Origin: UBA5399 sp964592125
GTDB taxonomy: Bacteria > Bacillota > Clostridia > Christensenellales > Christensenellaceae
Length of the DNA: 18,245 nt
Reading direction: 5' to 3'
Assembly (NCBI GenBank): GCA_964592125.1
Contig: CAZQBV010000059.1
Coordinates: 1 to 18,245, forward strand
Of this stretch, positions 7,071 to 14,330 are shown piece by piece. The first letter of the stretch is position 1; every line of letters begins with the position of its first letter. Below the pieces are notes generated by a model. That model was not told the DNA's origin. It ran no database searches and saw nothing but the letters and a program-made list of their open reading frames with translations. A program made the translations under genes and the position numbers.

Positions 7071-7838
7071 ATGGAAACCATTCTAAACGTACAAAATATC
7101 GAAAAATATTACGGTGGCAAAGGCAATGTAACCAAGGCCATAGACGATATTAGCTTTACTGTAAACAAAGGTGAATATGTGGGCATTATGGGAGCCTCGG
7201 GCAGCGGTAAAACCACGCTGCTGAACTGCATCTCCACCATAGACAGTGTAACCGCGGGGCATATTACCATAGGCGGCAAGGATATTACCAACTACAAAGC
7301 GGAGGCACTGGCACGCTTTCGCAGAGAAAGCCTGGGCTTTATTTTTCAGGAGTTTAACCTGCTGGAAACACTGAATGCCTACGAGAACATTGCGCTGGCG
7401 CTTTCCATACAGGGGGTGGCTGCACCGCAAATAGAAGAACGCGTGAAAGCCATAGCGCAACTGCTGGATATAACCAACATACTGTTTAAGTTCCCCTATC
7501 AAATATCTGGTGGCGAAAAACAGCGTGTGGCAAGTGCGCGTGCCATTATTACCAACCCCGAAATTGTGCTGGCAGACGAGCCCACTGGTGCGCTGGACTC
7601 CAAAGCCGCACGCATGCTGCTGAAAACATTTGAAACACTGAACGAGGAACTGGAAGCTACCATACTGATGGTAACGCACGATGCTTTTACGGCAAGCTAT
7701 TGCGGGCGCATTCTGTTTATAAAAGACGGCAAAATATTCAGCGAGCTACACCGAGGCAGCGACACCCGCAAAGAGTTTTTTAATAAAATTATTGACGTTG
7801 TAACGCTTTTGGGAGGTGACAACAGCAATGTTTTTTAA
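7071..7838 (+). CDS. ABC transporter ATPase, BceA-like
   Basis: This 255-residue ATP-binding subunit belongs to the MacB/Bce-type ABC family. It carries Walker A GASGSGKT, Q-loop FQEFNLL, signature ISGGEKQR (with the Glu common in this family), Walker B IVLADEPTGALD and the H-loop VTHD. It starts at ATG 7071 with AAGGAG 10 nt upstream. Its 3' end overlaps the permease start, with stop at 7836-7838 and permease ATG at 7828, so the two are co-translated. It powers the adjacent permease at the cytoplasmic face of the membrane. Bce-type transporters free lipid II-cycle intermediates from peptide antibiotics such as bacitracin or lantibiotics; the peptide recognised here cannot be told from sequence. 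Confidence 0.94.
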   Translation: METILNVQNIEKYYGGKGNVTKAIDDISFTVNKGEYVGIMGASGSGKTTLLNCISTIDSVTAGHITIGGKDITNYKAEALARFRRESLGFIFQEFNLLETLNAYENIALALSIQGVAAPQIEERVKAIAQLLDITNILFKFPYQISGGEKQRVASARAIITNPEIVLADEPTGALDSKAARMLLKTFETLNEELEATILMVTHDAFTASYCGRILFIKDGKIFSELHRGSDTRKEFFNKIIDVVTLLGGDNSNVF

Positions 7839-9858
7839 ACTATCTGTTTCCAATATGCGGCGCAGCATGAAAGACTACGCAGTGTATTTTCTTACACTTA
7901 CGCTGGCAGTTTGCATTTTTTACATGTTCAACTCTATAGAGGCGCAACAAAGCATGCTGGATATTTCTCAAGCGCATGGCGCTATATTTGCCAGCCTTTC
8001 TTCGGTGATGTTTGTTGTTTCGTTTTTTGTGGTGGCGGTGCTGGCCTTCCTTATTATTTATGCCAACAAGTTTATGATAAAACGGCGTAAAAAAGAATTT
8101 GGCATTTATATGACACTGGGTATGCCGCAAAAGCGTATCTCCGGCATATTGGTGTTTGAAACACTGCTGATTGGCCTGCTGGCACTGGCAGTGGGGCTGG
8201 TGCTGGGGCTGCTGGCCTCCCAAGGGCTGGCAGTGGTAAGCGCAAAGCTGTTTGATGTGAACATTGTGAACTACCATTTTATTTTTTCGCAGGATGCGCT
8301 AAACAAAACGCTGCTGGGCTTTGGGCTGATCTTCTTGGTGGTGATGCTGTTTAACGCCAGAACCATATACAAATTAAAACTGATAGACCTGCTGACAGAT
8401 GAAAAGAAAAATGAAGAACTGAAGGTGCGCAAAAAAACCACCACTATGATTTGCTTTGTGCTGGGGGTGCTGCTAACCGCCGTTTCCTATTACTTTGTTA
8501 TTTCCGGCGGCGTAGCAAATATTATAGTTACGCTGGGGCCGGGGCTGCTGTTGAACACGGTGGGCACACTGCTGCTGTTTGCCTCTATTTCCAGCTTCCT
8601 GCTTACCATTACCCAAAAGAACAAGCGAAAGTACTTTAAGGGTTTGAACATGTTTACCATGCGTCAAATGAACAGCAAGGTGAATTCCAACTTTGTATCT
8701 ATGACTTTTATTTGCGAAATGCTATTTTTAACCATTGTAATTCTTTCCACAGTTACCGGCTTCAACAGCGCACTGAACCAAAGCACCCAAAGGTTTGCGC
8801 CCTATGATGTGAGCTATACGCTGCACACCAGCGAAAACCCAAACCAGAAAACACTGGGAGAGCTGTTGCCTGAACTGGGGATGGATGAAAACACGCTGTT
8901 CTCTTCGCACTATGAATACAATATCTATGGTACTGATTTGGTGGTGAAGGATATTACAACAGTAAGACCGGATGGAGCGTTGTCCGCGGAGGCGGTGGAA
9001 AATGCAGGTAACAAACCCATAGAGGCCATTCGTCTTTCGGATTTCAATGCAATTATGAAACTGCAGAACCAACCCGCAATGGAGCTGGGCGAGGGAGAGT
9101 TTGGCATAGTATCCACCCAGCCGGATATGGTAAAAGAAGGGTTGGAAGAATTCTCAAACAATGCTCATCCTATCAATTTGAATGGCAAACAGCTAACATT
9201 TAAAGCGGAAAATATTCGTACCGAAGGCCTGTGGACATCACTTTCGGGCGACAACTACCTGATGCTGGTTGTACCCGACCAAATTGTGGAGGGAATGCCT
9301 GTGAATTTGGATGTGTATGTGGCAAACTACGCTGGCAATCCAGTGCAAACCGAAAACTTGATTTATGAGAAAATGCAGGGTATGGATGCCTATAGCAACC
9401 AAACGGGAACTACCATACGTTACGAAACCAAGGATGCCGTGCGTGTTTCCAACTCCAGCGTAAACACAATGCTGATATTTATAGGCATTTACTTGGGGCT
9501 GATATTCCTAATTGCGGCAGCGGCTGTGCTGGCATTGCAGCAGCTTTCCGAAGCATCGGATAGCAAGCATCGTTTCGATCTGCTGCGCAAACTGGGCACA
9601 GATGAACGCATGATTTCCAAAGCGTTGTTTTCTCAAGTGGGAACATACTTCCTTCTGCCACTGTTGCTGGCTTTGGTTCACTCTGTTGCCGGCATGTATG
9701 TAATGAACAAAGGCATTAACACTTTGGGTGGGGTGGATGTGCTGAGCAGCGCCGGGCTTACCGCAATCTTTATGGCAATTGTGTATGGCGGGTATTTCTT
9801 GGCCACGTACTTTGGATGCAAAAGCATTATTCATGGCAAAATGGAGCGCGTAGGCTAA
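7828..9858 (+). CDS. ABC transporter permease, BceB-like
   Basis: This 676-residue membrane protein has the BceB layout: a first TM near 20-36, a FtsX-type block of three TMs (about 58-185), further TMs to about 312, a large extracellular domain (about 315-545) and a last FtsX block of three TMs (about 546-670). KKEFGIYMTLGMPQKRI is the typical FtsX cytoplasmic coupling loop, and RFDLLRKLGTDERMI is its C-terminal counterpart. The start is ATG 7828, 8 nt after GGGAGGTGA; a GTG at 7816 is part of that ribosome site and is rejected. In this family the extracellular domain decides peptide specificity and the transporter passes the signal to the kinase, which here lacks its own sensor. Confidence 0.93.
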   Translation: MFFKLSVSNMRRSMKDYAVYFLTLTLAVCIFYMFNSIEAQQSMLDISQAHGAIFASLSSVMFVVSFFVVAVLAFLIIYANKFMIKRRKKEFGIYMTLGMPQKRISGILVFETLLIGLLALAVGLVLGLLASQGLAVVSAKLFDVNIVNYHFIFSQDALNKTLLGFGLIFLVVMLFNARTIYKLKLIDLLTDEKKNEELKVRKKTTTMICFVLGVLLTAVSYYFVISGGVANIIVTLGPGLLLNTVGTLLLFASISSFLLTITQKNKRKYFKGLNMFTMRQMNSKVNSNFVSMTFICEMLFLTIVILSTVTGFNSALNQSTQRFAPYDVSYTLHTSENPNQKTLGELLPELGMDENTLFSSHYEYNIYGTDLVVKDITTVRPDGALSAEAVENAGNKPIEAIRLSDFNAIMKLQNQPAMELGEGEFGIVSTQPDMVKEGLEEFSNNAHPINLNGKQLTFKAENIRTEGLWTSLSGDNYLMLVVPDQIVEGMPVNLDVYVANYAGNPVQTENLIYEKMQGMDAYSNQTGTTIRYETKDAVRVSNSSVNTMLIFIGIYLGLIFLIAAAAVLALQQLSEASDSKHRFDLLRKLGTDERMISKALFSQVGTYFLLPLLLALVHSVAGMYVMNKGINTLGGVDVLSSAGLTAIFMAIVYGGYFLATYFGCKSIIHGKMERVG

Positions 9859-9880
9859 TACCCCAAGAATTGCCGATAGA

Positions 9881-9916
9881 AAAAAACCCGTGGTTGGCAA
9901 GCAACCGCGGGTTTTT
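9881..9916. terminator. Bidirectional terminator between bceB-like and cyclase genes
   Basis: A 12-bp stem (AACCCGTGGTTG / CAACCGCGGGTT, one G-T pair, 5-nt loop) is flanked by A6 on the left and T5 on the right. It can stop the converging transporter (+) and cyclase (-) transcripts. Confidence 0.9.
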
Positions 9917-9959
9917 GGGCTTGTGTTTTAAATAATAATATAAAAAAGGGGCAGCCACA

Positions 9960-11042
9960 CTAGGCCACCACCATATTTTTCCCAGAGTTTTTTCCCTTGT
10001 AAAGCTTTTTATCGCATTCGCTAATGCTTTCTTCAATATTTGTAGGATTCAAAGCGGCCACTCCAATGGTTACAGTAAGGCTTAATAAAACCCCTTCCTG
10101 TGTCAGCACCTGCATTTCAGACAAAGCCAAACGAAGCTTTTCCAGAATAAAGTGTGCGTTTTCCACAGTTGCTTCTTCCAACAATATTAAAAACTCTTCC
10201 CCGCCCCAACGAAATACCATATCTGTTTTTCGCAGGTGATGGCTGATGTTTTGAGCAAGAGAAACCAAAACCTTGTCGCCAGCCTCGTGCCCATAGGTAT
10301 CGTTAATATCCTTAAAATCGTCAATATCCAGCATTGCCACACACCAAACTGTTCCTAGTTCGCCGTTTTTTATGCGGTCAAATATGTTTTGCGCATACCT
10401 TCGGTTGAATAGCCCGGTTAATGCATCCACATGGGCTTCGGAACGAAAGCGTTCCAATTGTTTTTTGTTGTGTTGGCTAATTAGCCTGCTTACAAGATTG
10501 TTTAGCGCAAGAAGTGCAACTATGCCAAGCACACCCATATTGATATTCAACATACTGTAGGCAAGGTTTGCCCCAATGGGAATGCTGGGCGTGCCATAGA
10601 AGGGAAACACAACTGTAGATATAATAAGACCCCACAACACGAAAACGATAGCATAACGAAGCCGCGCGGCTGTATATTGAACAACAATTTGCATGGCAAG
10701 CGTGATAAAAAAGTACATTAAAATAAAGTTGCCTGCACCAAACAGATAAATAGATGTGGTGGTATACAGGATAACCTCTGCTGTTAGCAGCAGCCCGGTA
10801 ATGGCATATTTGCCCTTTTCTATTAAAATAATGCTAAACAAATAAAAAGCAATGCTGATAATATTGTACACAATAAAGGAGGGTATATTTATATAAATGA
10901 AAAAAATAAGCGCCAAAATGTGTATGATAGCAGCAAACAAGGTAGCCACCATTTGCATGAGGTAAAGCTGCTTTTCATGGTCGCTATCAAATTTTTTTCT
11001 GGATAGTTGGCTGTATAAAAGATCGCTCAACCAATTCAACAT
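9960..11042 (-). CDS. Membrane-bound diguanylate cyclase (GGDEF)
   Basis: This 360-residue protein joins about six N-terminal TM helices (about 28-185) to a cytoplasmic GGDEF domain (about 198-360). The GGDEF domain contains DALTGLFNRR, LDIDDFKDINDTYGHEAGD and the active-site GGEEF at 280-284. The GGEEF variant is usually active. An RxxD inhibitory site (RKTD, 271-274) lies five residues before it, so product inhibition by c-di-GMP is expected. The integral membrane part is not a recognised sensor type and may detect a membrane signal. I chose ATG 11042 because GGGAG lies 7 nt upstream. An upstream in-frame ATG at 11126 has no ribosome site and would add 28 residues that do not look like family sequence. 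Confidence 0.93.
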   Translation of the reverse strand: MLNWLSDLLYSQLSRKKFDSDHEKQLYLMQMVATLFAAIIHILALIFFIYINIPSFIVYNIISIAFYLFSIILIEKGKYAITGLLLTAEVILYTTTSIYLFGAGNFILMYFFITLAMQIVVQYTAARLRYAIVFVLWGLIISTVVFPFYGTPSIPIGANLAYSMLNINMGVLGIVALLALNNLVSRLISQHNKKQLERFRSEAHVDALTGLFNRRYAQNIFDRIKNGELGTVWCVAMLDIDDFKDINDTYGHEAGDKVLVSLAQNISHHLRKTDMVFRWGGEEFLILLEEATVENAHFILEKLRLALSEMQVLTQEGVLLSLTVTIGVAALNPTNIEESISECDKKLYKGKNSGKNMVVA

Positions 11043-11153
11043 AGAATCGCTCCCAGTTTTGGCGGGAATGCCATGCAGTATAACGGGTCTAATAATGCAT
11101 AATTCCCATGCCGTTAATTTAAACATACTTCAGTAACGCAGTATATTCTTTAC

Positions 11154-11162
11154 ATTATATCA
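11154..11162 (-). promoter_or_regulatory. Extended -10 promoter of the membrane cyclase gene
   Basis: A consensus TATAAT preceded by TGA lies on the minus strand (11154-11159 plus TG at 11161-11162). The best -35 is GTTACA at a short 15-nt spacing. It predicts a leader of about 105 nt before ATG 11042. Confidence 0.55.
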
Positions 11163-11360
11163 CAAATATTAGGTTGTAACTAGCTTTTGTTTGTTGCAGT
11201 TTATGCACGTTTTCGTTTGATTATAACATATATAAAGCATTCGGAGAAGAAATGACAATGTGCTTTTTTTAACAGAGCATAGTGTTACGTTTTCTTTAAA
11301 TTACGTTAAATAAATATTTATTATTCGAAATGCGACTATTTGGATTTTATGGCGCTCTCA

Positions 11361-11456
11361 TTAAATTTCTTCCCTTTTCAGATATGGAGCAGGATCTGTA
11401 TTTTGTGCATCATATCCTACATTTGCGACACTCGGATATTGCAATATACTGAGCAC
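11361..11456 (-). pseudogene. Possible remnant coding fragment
   Basis: A minus-strand frame of 31 codons from GTG 11456 to TAA reads as protein-like text, with segments such as QYPSVANVGYDAQNTDPAP and a charged KREEI end. It is open upstream to about 11500. No ribosome site is seen. It could be the broken end of a displaced gene at the edge of the AT-rich insert, or chance. Confidence 0.25.
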
Positions 11457-11488
11457 CAAAAAAATGAAAAAATCAACAATCAATAACT

Positions 11489-11517
11489 TTAACAGACCTT
11501 AATGCTAGCCTTGTAAT
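11489..11517 (+). promoter_or_regulatory. Promoter of the SIR2-DUF262 pair
   Basis: TTAACA (11489-11494), a 17-nt spacer and TGTAAT (11512-11517), each 5/6 to consensus. Start near 11524 gives a leader of about 113 nt. A second, extended -10 (TGG-TATAGT, 11526-11534) is an alternative. Confidence 0.5.
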
Positions 11518-11636
11518 AGGTTCTGTGGTATAGTAAAATAAAATACACCATTTACATATTAGACTGGTCTTTAAGAGGATTAACTTAATCGAACTTTCCT
11601 TTTTTATCTTAGCATATTTTGAGAGGGTGAATTATT

Positions 11637-12674
11637 ATCAGCAAGAAAAAGTTATTCATTATTTTAGGGAATGGTTTCACTATGGATTTACTAGAAAAGA
11701 CTGGGCAACTGGAGTCCATTGATGTCCAGAATCTTTTTAATTATGGTGACTGCGTTCCTTGGTTATCTGATGGAGAGCCAGGTTTTTTATCATTTAAGCG
11801 ATGCCCCAATCTCTGGAACCTTGGTGCACGTCCTAACAATAGAAATAATGAGTCTGCTTTAAATCTCATAGAAAGCATAATATCATGCGCAAACACTTAT
11901 GCTTATTCTCAAAAAACAAAAAGCACATTGTCGGATAATAATATTTATATTCGTGCATACAAGGAATTAGCTACCTACCTTATGCATCTCTTCATTTTTT
12001 ACAATGAAAAAATTAGTGATGATGAACTAAAAAAGGCTATAGAAAACTGGGGATGGTATAAGTTATTTAAAAATCTAAAAAACAACCCAGACAAATTTGG
12101 AGACATTACTATTGTTACATACAACTATGATATTTGGCTTGAACGCATCTTATATATACTGGGTTTTAAATTTAATATTTTAGGTATTACAAGAGAAGAA
12201 GATAGCTTAATTGATATTATAAAACCTCATGGTTCAATAAGCTTTCAGTCGAAACGATTAGCCGACAATTCTGCTTTTGAAATCAATTACAACAGAGATA
12301 TCTTTGGAGCACAGCTTGAAGACCTAAATGTTGAATATAATAATTTACGAGTCAATTCAACGATAAATGCAATCATCCCACCTTCTGGGGATTCATATAA
12401 GTATTCTGCAATGTGGTCTAATAGTTTACAAGCACATGCAAAGGCTAAAGCCAAAGAATTGATCTATGGTGATGAAGTTATCATTTGTGGAGTATCCTAT
12501 GGATATGTTGATCGTTTAGAGCTAGACGATTTGTTGTTATCTTTTGATGTTCAAGTAAATCTAAAAATGCTCAACCCTTTTCCACCATCTACTCTAAATG
12601 CTGTTATTTCAAGCTTGTTTAAACAGTATACAGTCTATACCAATTCAAACATTTTAGGAGGTATATATGAATAG
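11637..12674 (+). CDS. SIR2-like protein (putative NADase), apparent AUC start
   Basis: The protein is read as 345 residues. N-terminal KKLFIILGNGFTMDLL is a Rossmann-type strand and glycine loop as in SIR2-like and AbiH-like defence proteins. TIVTYNYD (Asn163), KPHGSI (His198) and ICGVSYGYVDR (Asp292) match the conserved Asn, His and C-terminal motif of the SIR2_2 group. If active it would hydrolyse NAD+ in the cytoplasm, as in abortive-infection systems; this is inference. No ATG, GTG or TTG exists in frame between the TGA at 11628-11630 and the glycine loop. ATG 11682 would remove that loop. ATC 11637 lies 9 nt after GAGAGGG and gives an N-terminus (M)SKKKLFII; ATT at 11631 or 11634 is possible. 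The gene is AT-rich, unlike its flanks, and overlaps the DUF262 gene by 8 nt. Confidence 0.8.
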   Translation: MSKKKLFIILGNGFTMDLLEKTGQLESIDVQNLFNYGDCVPWLSDGEPGFLSFKRCPNLWNLGARPNNRNNESALNLIESIISCANTYAYSQKTKSTLSDNNIYIRAYKELATYLMHLFIFYNEKISDDELKKAIENWGWYKLFKNLKNNPDKFGDITIVTYNYDIWLERILYILGFKFNILGITREEDSLIDIIKPHGSISFQSKRLADNSAFEINYNRDIFGAQLEDLNVEYNNLRVNSTINAIIPPSGDSYKYSAMWSNSLQAHAKAKAKELIYGDEVIICGVSYGYVDRLELDDLLLSFDVQVNLKMLNPFPPSTLNAVISSLFKQYTVYTNSNILGGIYE

Positions 12675-13722
12675 ATTTTTGGATGTTGAATCAAACAGCA
12701 TCGTCGTTTCCGAATTTTACGAGAATTATACTGCAAATAAATATAATTTTGAAGCGGTTTATCAACGCGAAAAAGTCTGGAATATTGAAAAAAGGAAATT
12801 TCTAATTGATAGTATATTAAAAAACTACCCAATACCACCTGTTTTCTTGAGAATGTATATCGATGAAACTACCGGTGCAACAAAATATGATGTTATAGAC
12901 GGGAAACAAAGATTAACAACTATTGTTGATTTTATTGAGGGAGAAATTACACTTCCTGATGACTTTGGCGAAGGTGAATTTGGAAATTCTGATTTAAACG
13001 GTTTAAGCTTTGTTGACCTTAATAAATTCACAGAATATAAAAAACAGTTTTGGAAATATAAGATAAGCATAATATATATTGATTCAACCGATGATTCTGT
13101 AATACGAAATGTCTTTGATAGACTTAATAGAAACGGTGAACCACTGACACCACAAGAATTGAGGAATGCTCAATATGGATGGACAAACTTTTATAAGACA
13201 ATCAGTGCATTAGTGAATCTTGAGTTTTGGAAAGGAAGATTAAAAAATCTGGATATTGTTCGCATGGAAGATAGTGAATTCATCTCAGAATTATTATTTG
13301 TCATGTTAGAAGGAAGTATTATCTCTTATACAAAAGACGACTTAGATAAATTGTATAAAAAATGGAGTGAAGAAAAGACGGATATTCATGACATTAAAAG
13401 CAAATTTAAATTAATTACTGATTATATGACAAGTTTGGATTTAGACTATTCAAAATACAAGATTGGAGGCGTTAGCCATTTATATGCAATTTGGTGCTTC
13501 TGCTATTTATGTATGCAAGAAAAAATAACGGTTGAGACTATCCGTCCTGTGATTAACGCTTTTTTTGAAAAACTAAGGTCTGGCAATCTAGAAAACTGTT
13601 TTAATGAGTATAAAATCAGCATGAGCGCGAATACCAAATCACAACATAGTCGAAAAAGACGCATAAGTTCAATAGTTAAATATGCCAGTCACTGTGGCGT
13701 AATAATTGAAAATACTTTGTAA
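12667..13722 (+). CDS. DUF262 (GmrSD N-terminal / ParB-like) protein
   Basis: This 351-residue protein has the DUF262 marks: YQREKVW (32-38), VIDGKQRLTTI (76-86) and the block FDRLNRNGEPLTPQELRNA (150-168). DUF262 is a ParB-like nucleotide-binding or nuclease fold found in GmrSD type IV restriction enzymes and other phage-defence proteins. The remaining 180 residues are helical, end in a basic segment (HSRKRR) and show no HNH/DUF1524 nuclease motif, so this is a short stand-alone form rather than a full GmrSD. It starts at ATG 12667 with AGGAGG 5 nt upstream, inside the end of the SIR2-like gene, which implies coupled translation and a joint function. Base and codon use are AT-rich like its partner. 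The biochemical role is unproven. Confidence 0.85.
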   Translation: MNRFLDVESNSIVVSEFYENYTANKYNFEAVYQREKVWNIEKRKFLIDSILKNYPIPPVFLRMYIDETTGATKYDVIDGKQRLTTIVDFIEGEITLPDDFGEGEFGNSDLNGLSFVDLNKFTEYKKQFWKYKISIIYIDSTDDSVIRNVFDRLNRNGEPLTPQELRNAQYGWTNFYKTISALVNLEFWKGRLKNLDIVRMEDSEFISELLFVMLEGSIISYTKDDLDKLYKKWSEEKTDIHDIKSKFKLITDYMTSLDLDYSKYKIGGVSHLYAIWCFCYLCMQEKITVETIRPVINAFFEKLRSGNLENCFNEYKISMSANTKSQHSRKRRISSIVKYASHCGVIIENTL

Positions 13723-13880
13723 CCAATAGTTTCTTGTACAAAGCCTTTATCGTAGAAGTATAAGAGCGGATTGCTCTTGTCATTATAATAGCCTGCCCAC
13801 TCTCCAGCCAAATCAATCGAATTTACTTTGGGTGAGAAGTTCGCACTTCGCAATCCCCATCCATTTACTTTATCATACTG
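13689..13880 (-). pseudogene. Possible remnant coding fragment between DUF262 and tRNA-Val
   Basis: On the minus strand a stop-free frame of 63 codons runs from the tRNA-Val CCA end to TGA 13689-13691. It has no start codon or ribosome site. It reads as aromatic, protein-like text (segments NGWGLRSANF, AGEWAGYYNDKS, PLLYFYDKGF). I do not recognise it. It may be debris of an earlier insertion at the tRNA 3' end; chance is not excluded. The stretch 13723-13878 otherwise holds only a 6-bp hairpin (13762-13778) without a U tract. Confidence 0.3.
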
Positions 13881-13955
13881 GTGAAGATGAGTGGACTTGA
13901 ACCACCGACTTCCTGCATGTCAAGCAGGTACTCTAACCAACTGAGTTACACCTTC
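13879..13955 (-). tRNA. tRNA-Val (GAC)
   Basis: A 77-nt cloverleaf with encoded CCA. The acceptor GAAGGTG pairs with CATCTTC through one G-U pair, with discriminator A. The anticodon stem CCTGC/GCAGG closes the loop TTGACAT, giving anticodon GAC (Val codons GUC/GUU). The T arm contains GG-TTCAAGT-CC. It has its own promoter just upstream. The AT-rich insert ends beside its 3' end, a usual place for integrated elements. Confidence 0.95.
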
Positions 13956-13967
13956 ATTTTGCACACG

Positions 13968-13996
13968 AGTATACCAAACAACAGGCGAAAAAACAA
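13968..13996 (-). promoter_or_regulatory. Promoter of tRNA-Val
   Basis: On the minus strand TTGTTT (13991-13996), 17 nt and TATACT (13968-13973) put transcription start a few bases before the tRNA 5' end. Confidence 0.55.
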
Positions 13997-14032
13997 GGGG
14001 GTTGCCAGCTTTTTGCCTGCCAAACTTAGTTG

Positions 14033-14068
14033 AAAAAGCCCTTGGAAAAAGTGTTCCAAGGGCTTTTT
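14033..14068 (-). terminator. Terminator of tRNA-Met
   Basis: A perfect 15-bp stem (14033-14047 with 14054-14068, 6-nt loop, core GCCCTTGGAA) begins at the tRNA CCA end and ends in T5 on the minus strand. It separates the two tRNA genes into two transcription units. Confidence 0.92.
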
Positions 14069-14145
14069 TGGTAGCGGCGAGTGGACTCGAACCACCGACC
14101 TTCCGGGTATGAACCGAGTGCTCTAGCCAGCTGAGCTACACCGCC
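14069..14145 (-). tRNA. tRNA-Met (CAT)
   Basis: A 77-nt cloverleaf with encoded CCA. The acceptor GGCGGTG pairs with CGCCGCT with G-U pairs at the first and sixth positions. The anticodon loop TTCATAC gives CAT. The body (GGCGGTGTAGCTCAG start, paired first base, no run of three GC pairs at the anticodon stem base) fits elongator Met rather than initiator; tRNA-Ile2 (lysidine-modified CAT) is less likely. The stem has a C27-A43 mismatch next to a U28-G42 pair. Confidence 0.93.
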
Positions 14146-14166
14146 AAAAATTTATTAGCAAGGCTC

Positions 14167-14195
14167 ATATTATCATAAGTTTATTTAAAAATCAA
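14167..14195 (-). promoter_or_regulatory. Promoter of tRNA-Met
   Basis: On the minus strand TTGATT (14190-14195), 17 nt and TAATAT (14167-14172) preceded by TGA form an extended -10 promoter about 20 nt before the tRNA. Confidence 0.5.
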
Positions 14196-14263
14196 GTAAA
14201 AATAGGTGCTGTTTATTCACAGCGGAATAAAAAATGAAATTATGCCTGAAACAGGCTGGTACA

Positions 14264-14292
14264 TTGACAAATGACTCTAATTACAGTAGGCT
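14264..14292 (+). promoter_or_regulatory. Possible promoter of the oxidoreductase gene
   Basis: A consensus TTGACA (14264-14269), 17 nt and a poor -10 TAGGCT (14287-14292). Two small hairpins lie just upstream (GCTGT/ACAGC, 14208-14223, and GCCTG/CAGGC, 14244-14256) and could be regulator sites. Confidence 0.4.
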
Positions 14293-14330
14293 AAAAATAG
14301 AATATACATGGATTGAGAAGGTATTGTTAT

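Larger units (their letters stand above)
11163..11636. other. AT-rich stretch before the SIR2-like gene
   Basis: About 470 nt with no convincing full gene. It holds a perfect 14-bp AT palindrome (11309-11322), a short protein-like minus-strand frame (11361-11456), a promoter (11489-11517) and a 13-bp dyad GATTAA-C-TTAATC (11578-11590) in the following leader. No transposase, integrase or copy of the tRNA 3' ends is seen. Confidence 0.6.

Noticed and set aside
11043..11126. 28-residue N-terminal extension of the membrane cyclase
   Set aside because: ATG 11126 has no ribosome site, while ATG 11042 has GGGAG at 7 nt.
11330..11452. A 40-codon plus-strand ORF
   Set aside because: No ribosome site, and the opposite strand reads more like protein.
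12667..13722. A complete GmrSD type IV restriction enzyme
   Set aside because: Only the DUF262 part is present; no HNH/DUF1524 motif is visible in the C-terminal half or in a neighbouring gene.
11163..13955. Integrative element with att direct repeats at tRNA-Val
   Set aside because: By eye no copy of the tRNA 3' end occurs near the left flank, and no integrase gene is present.
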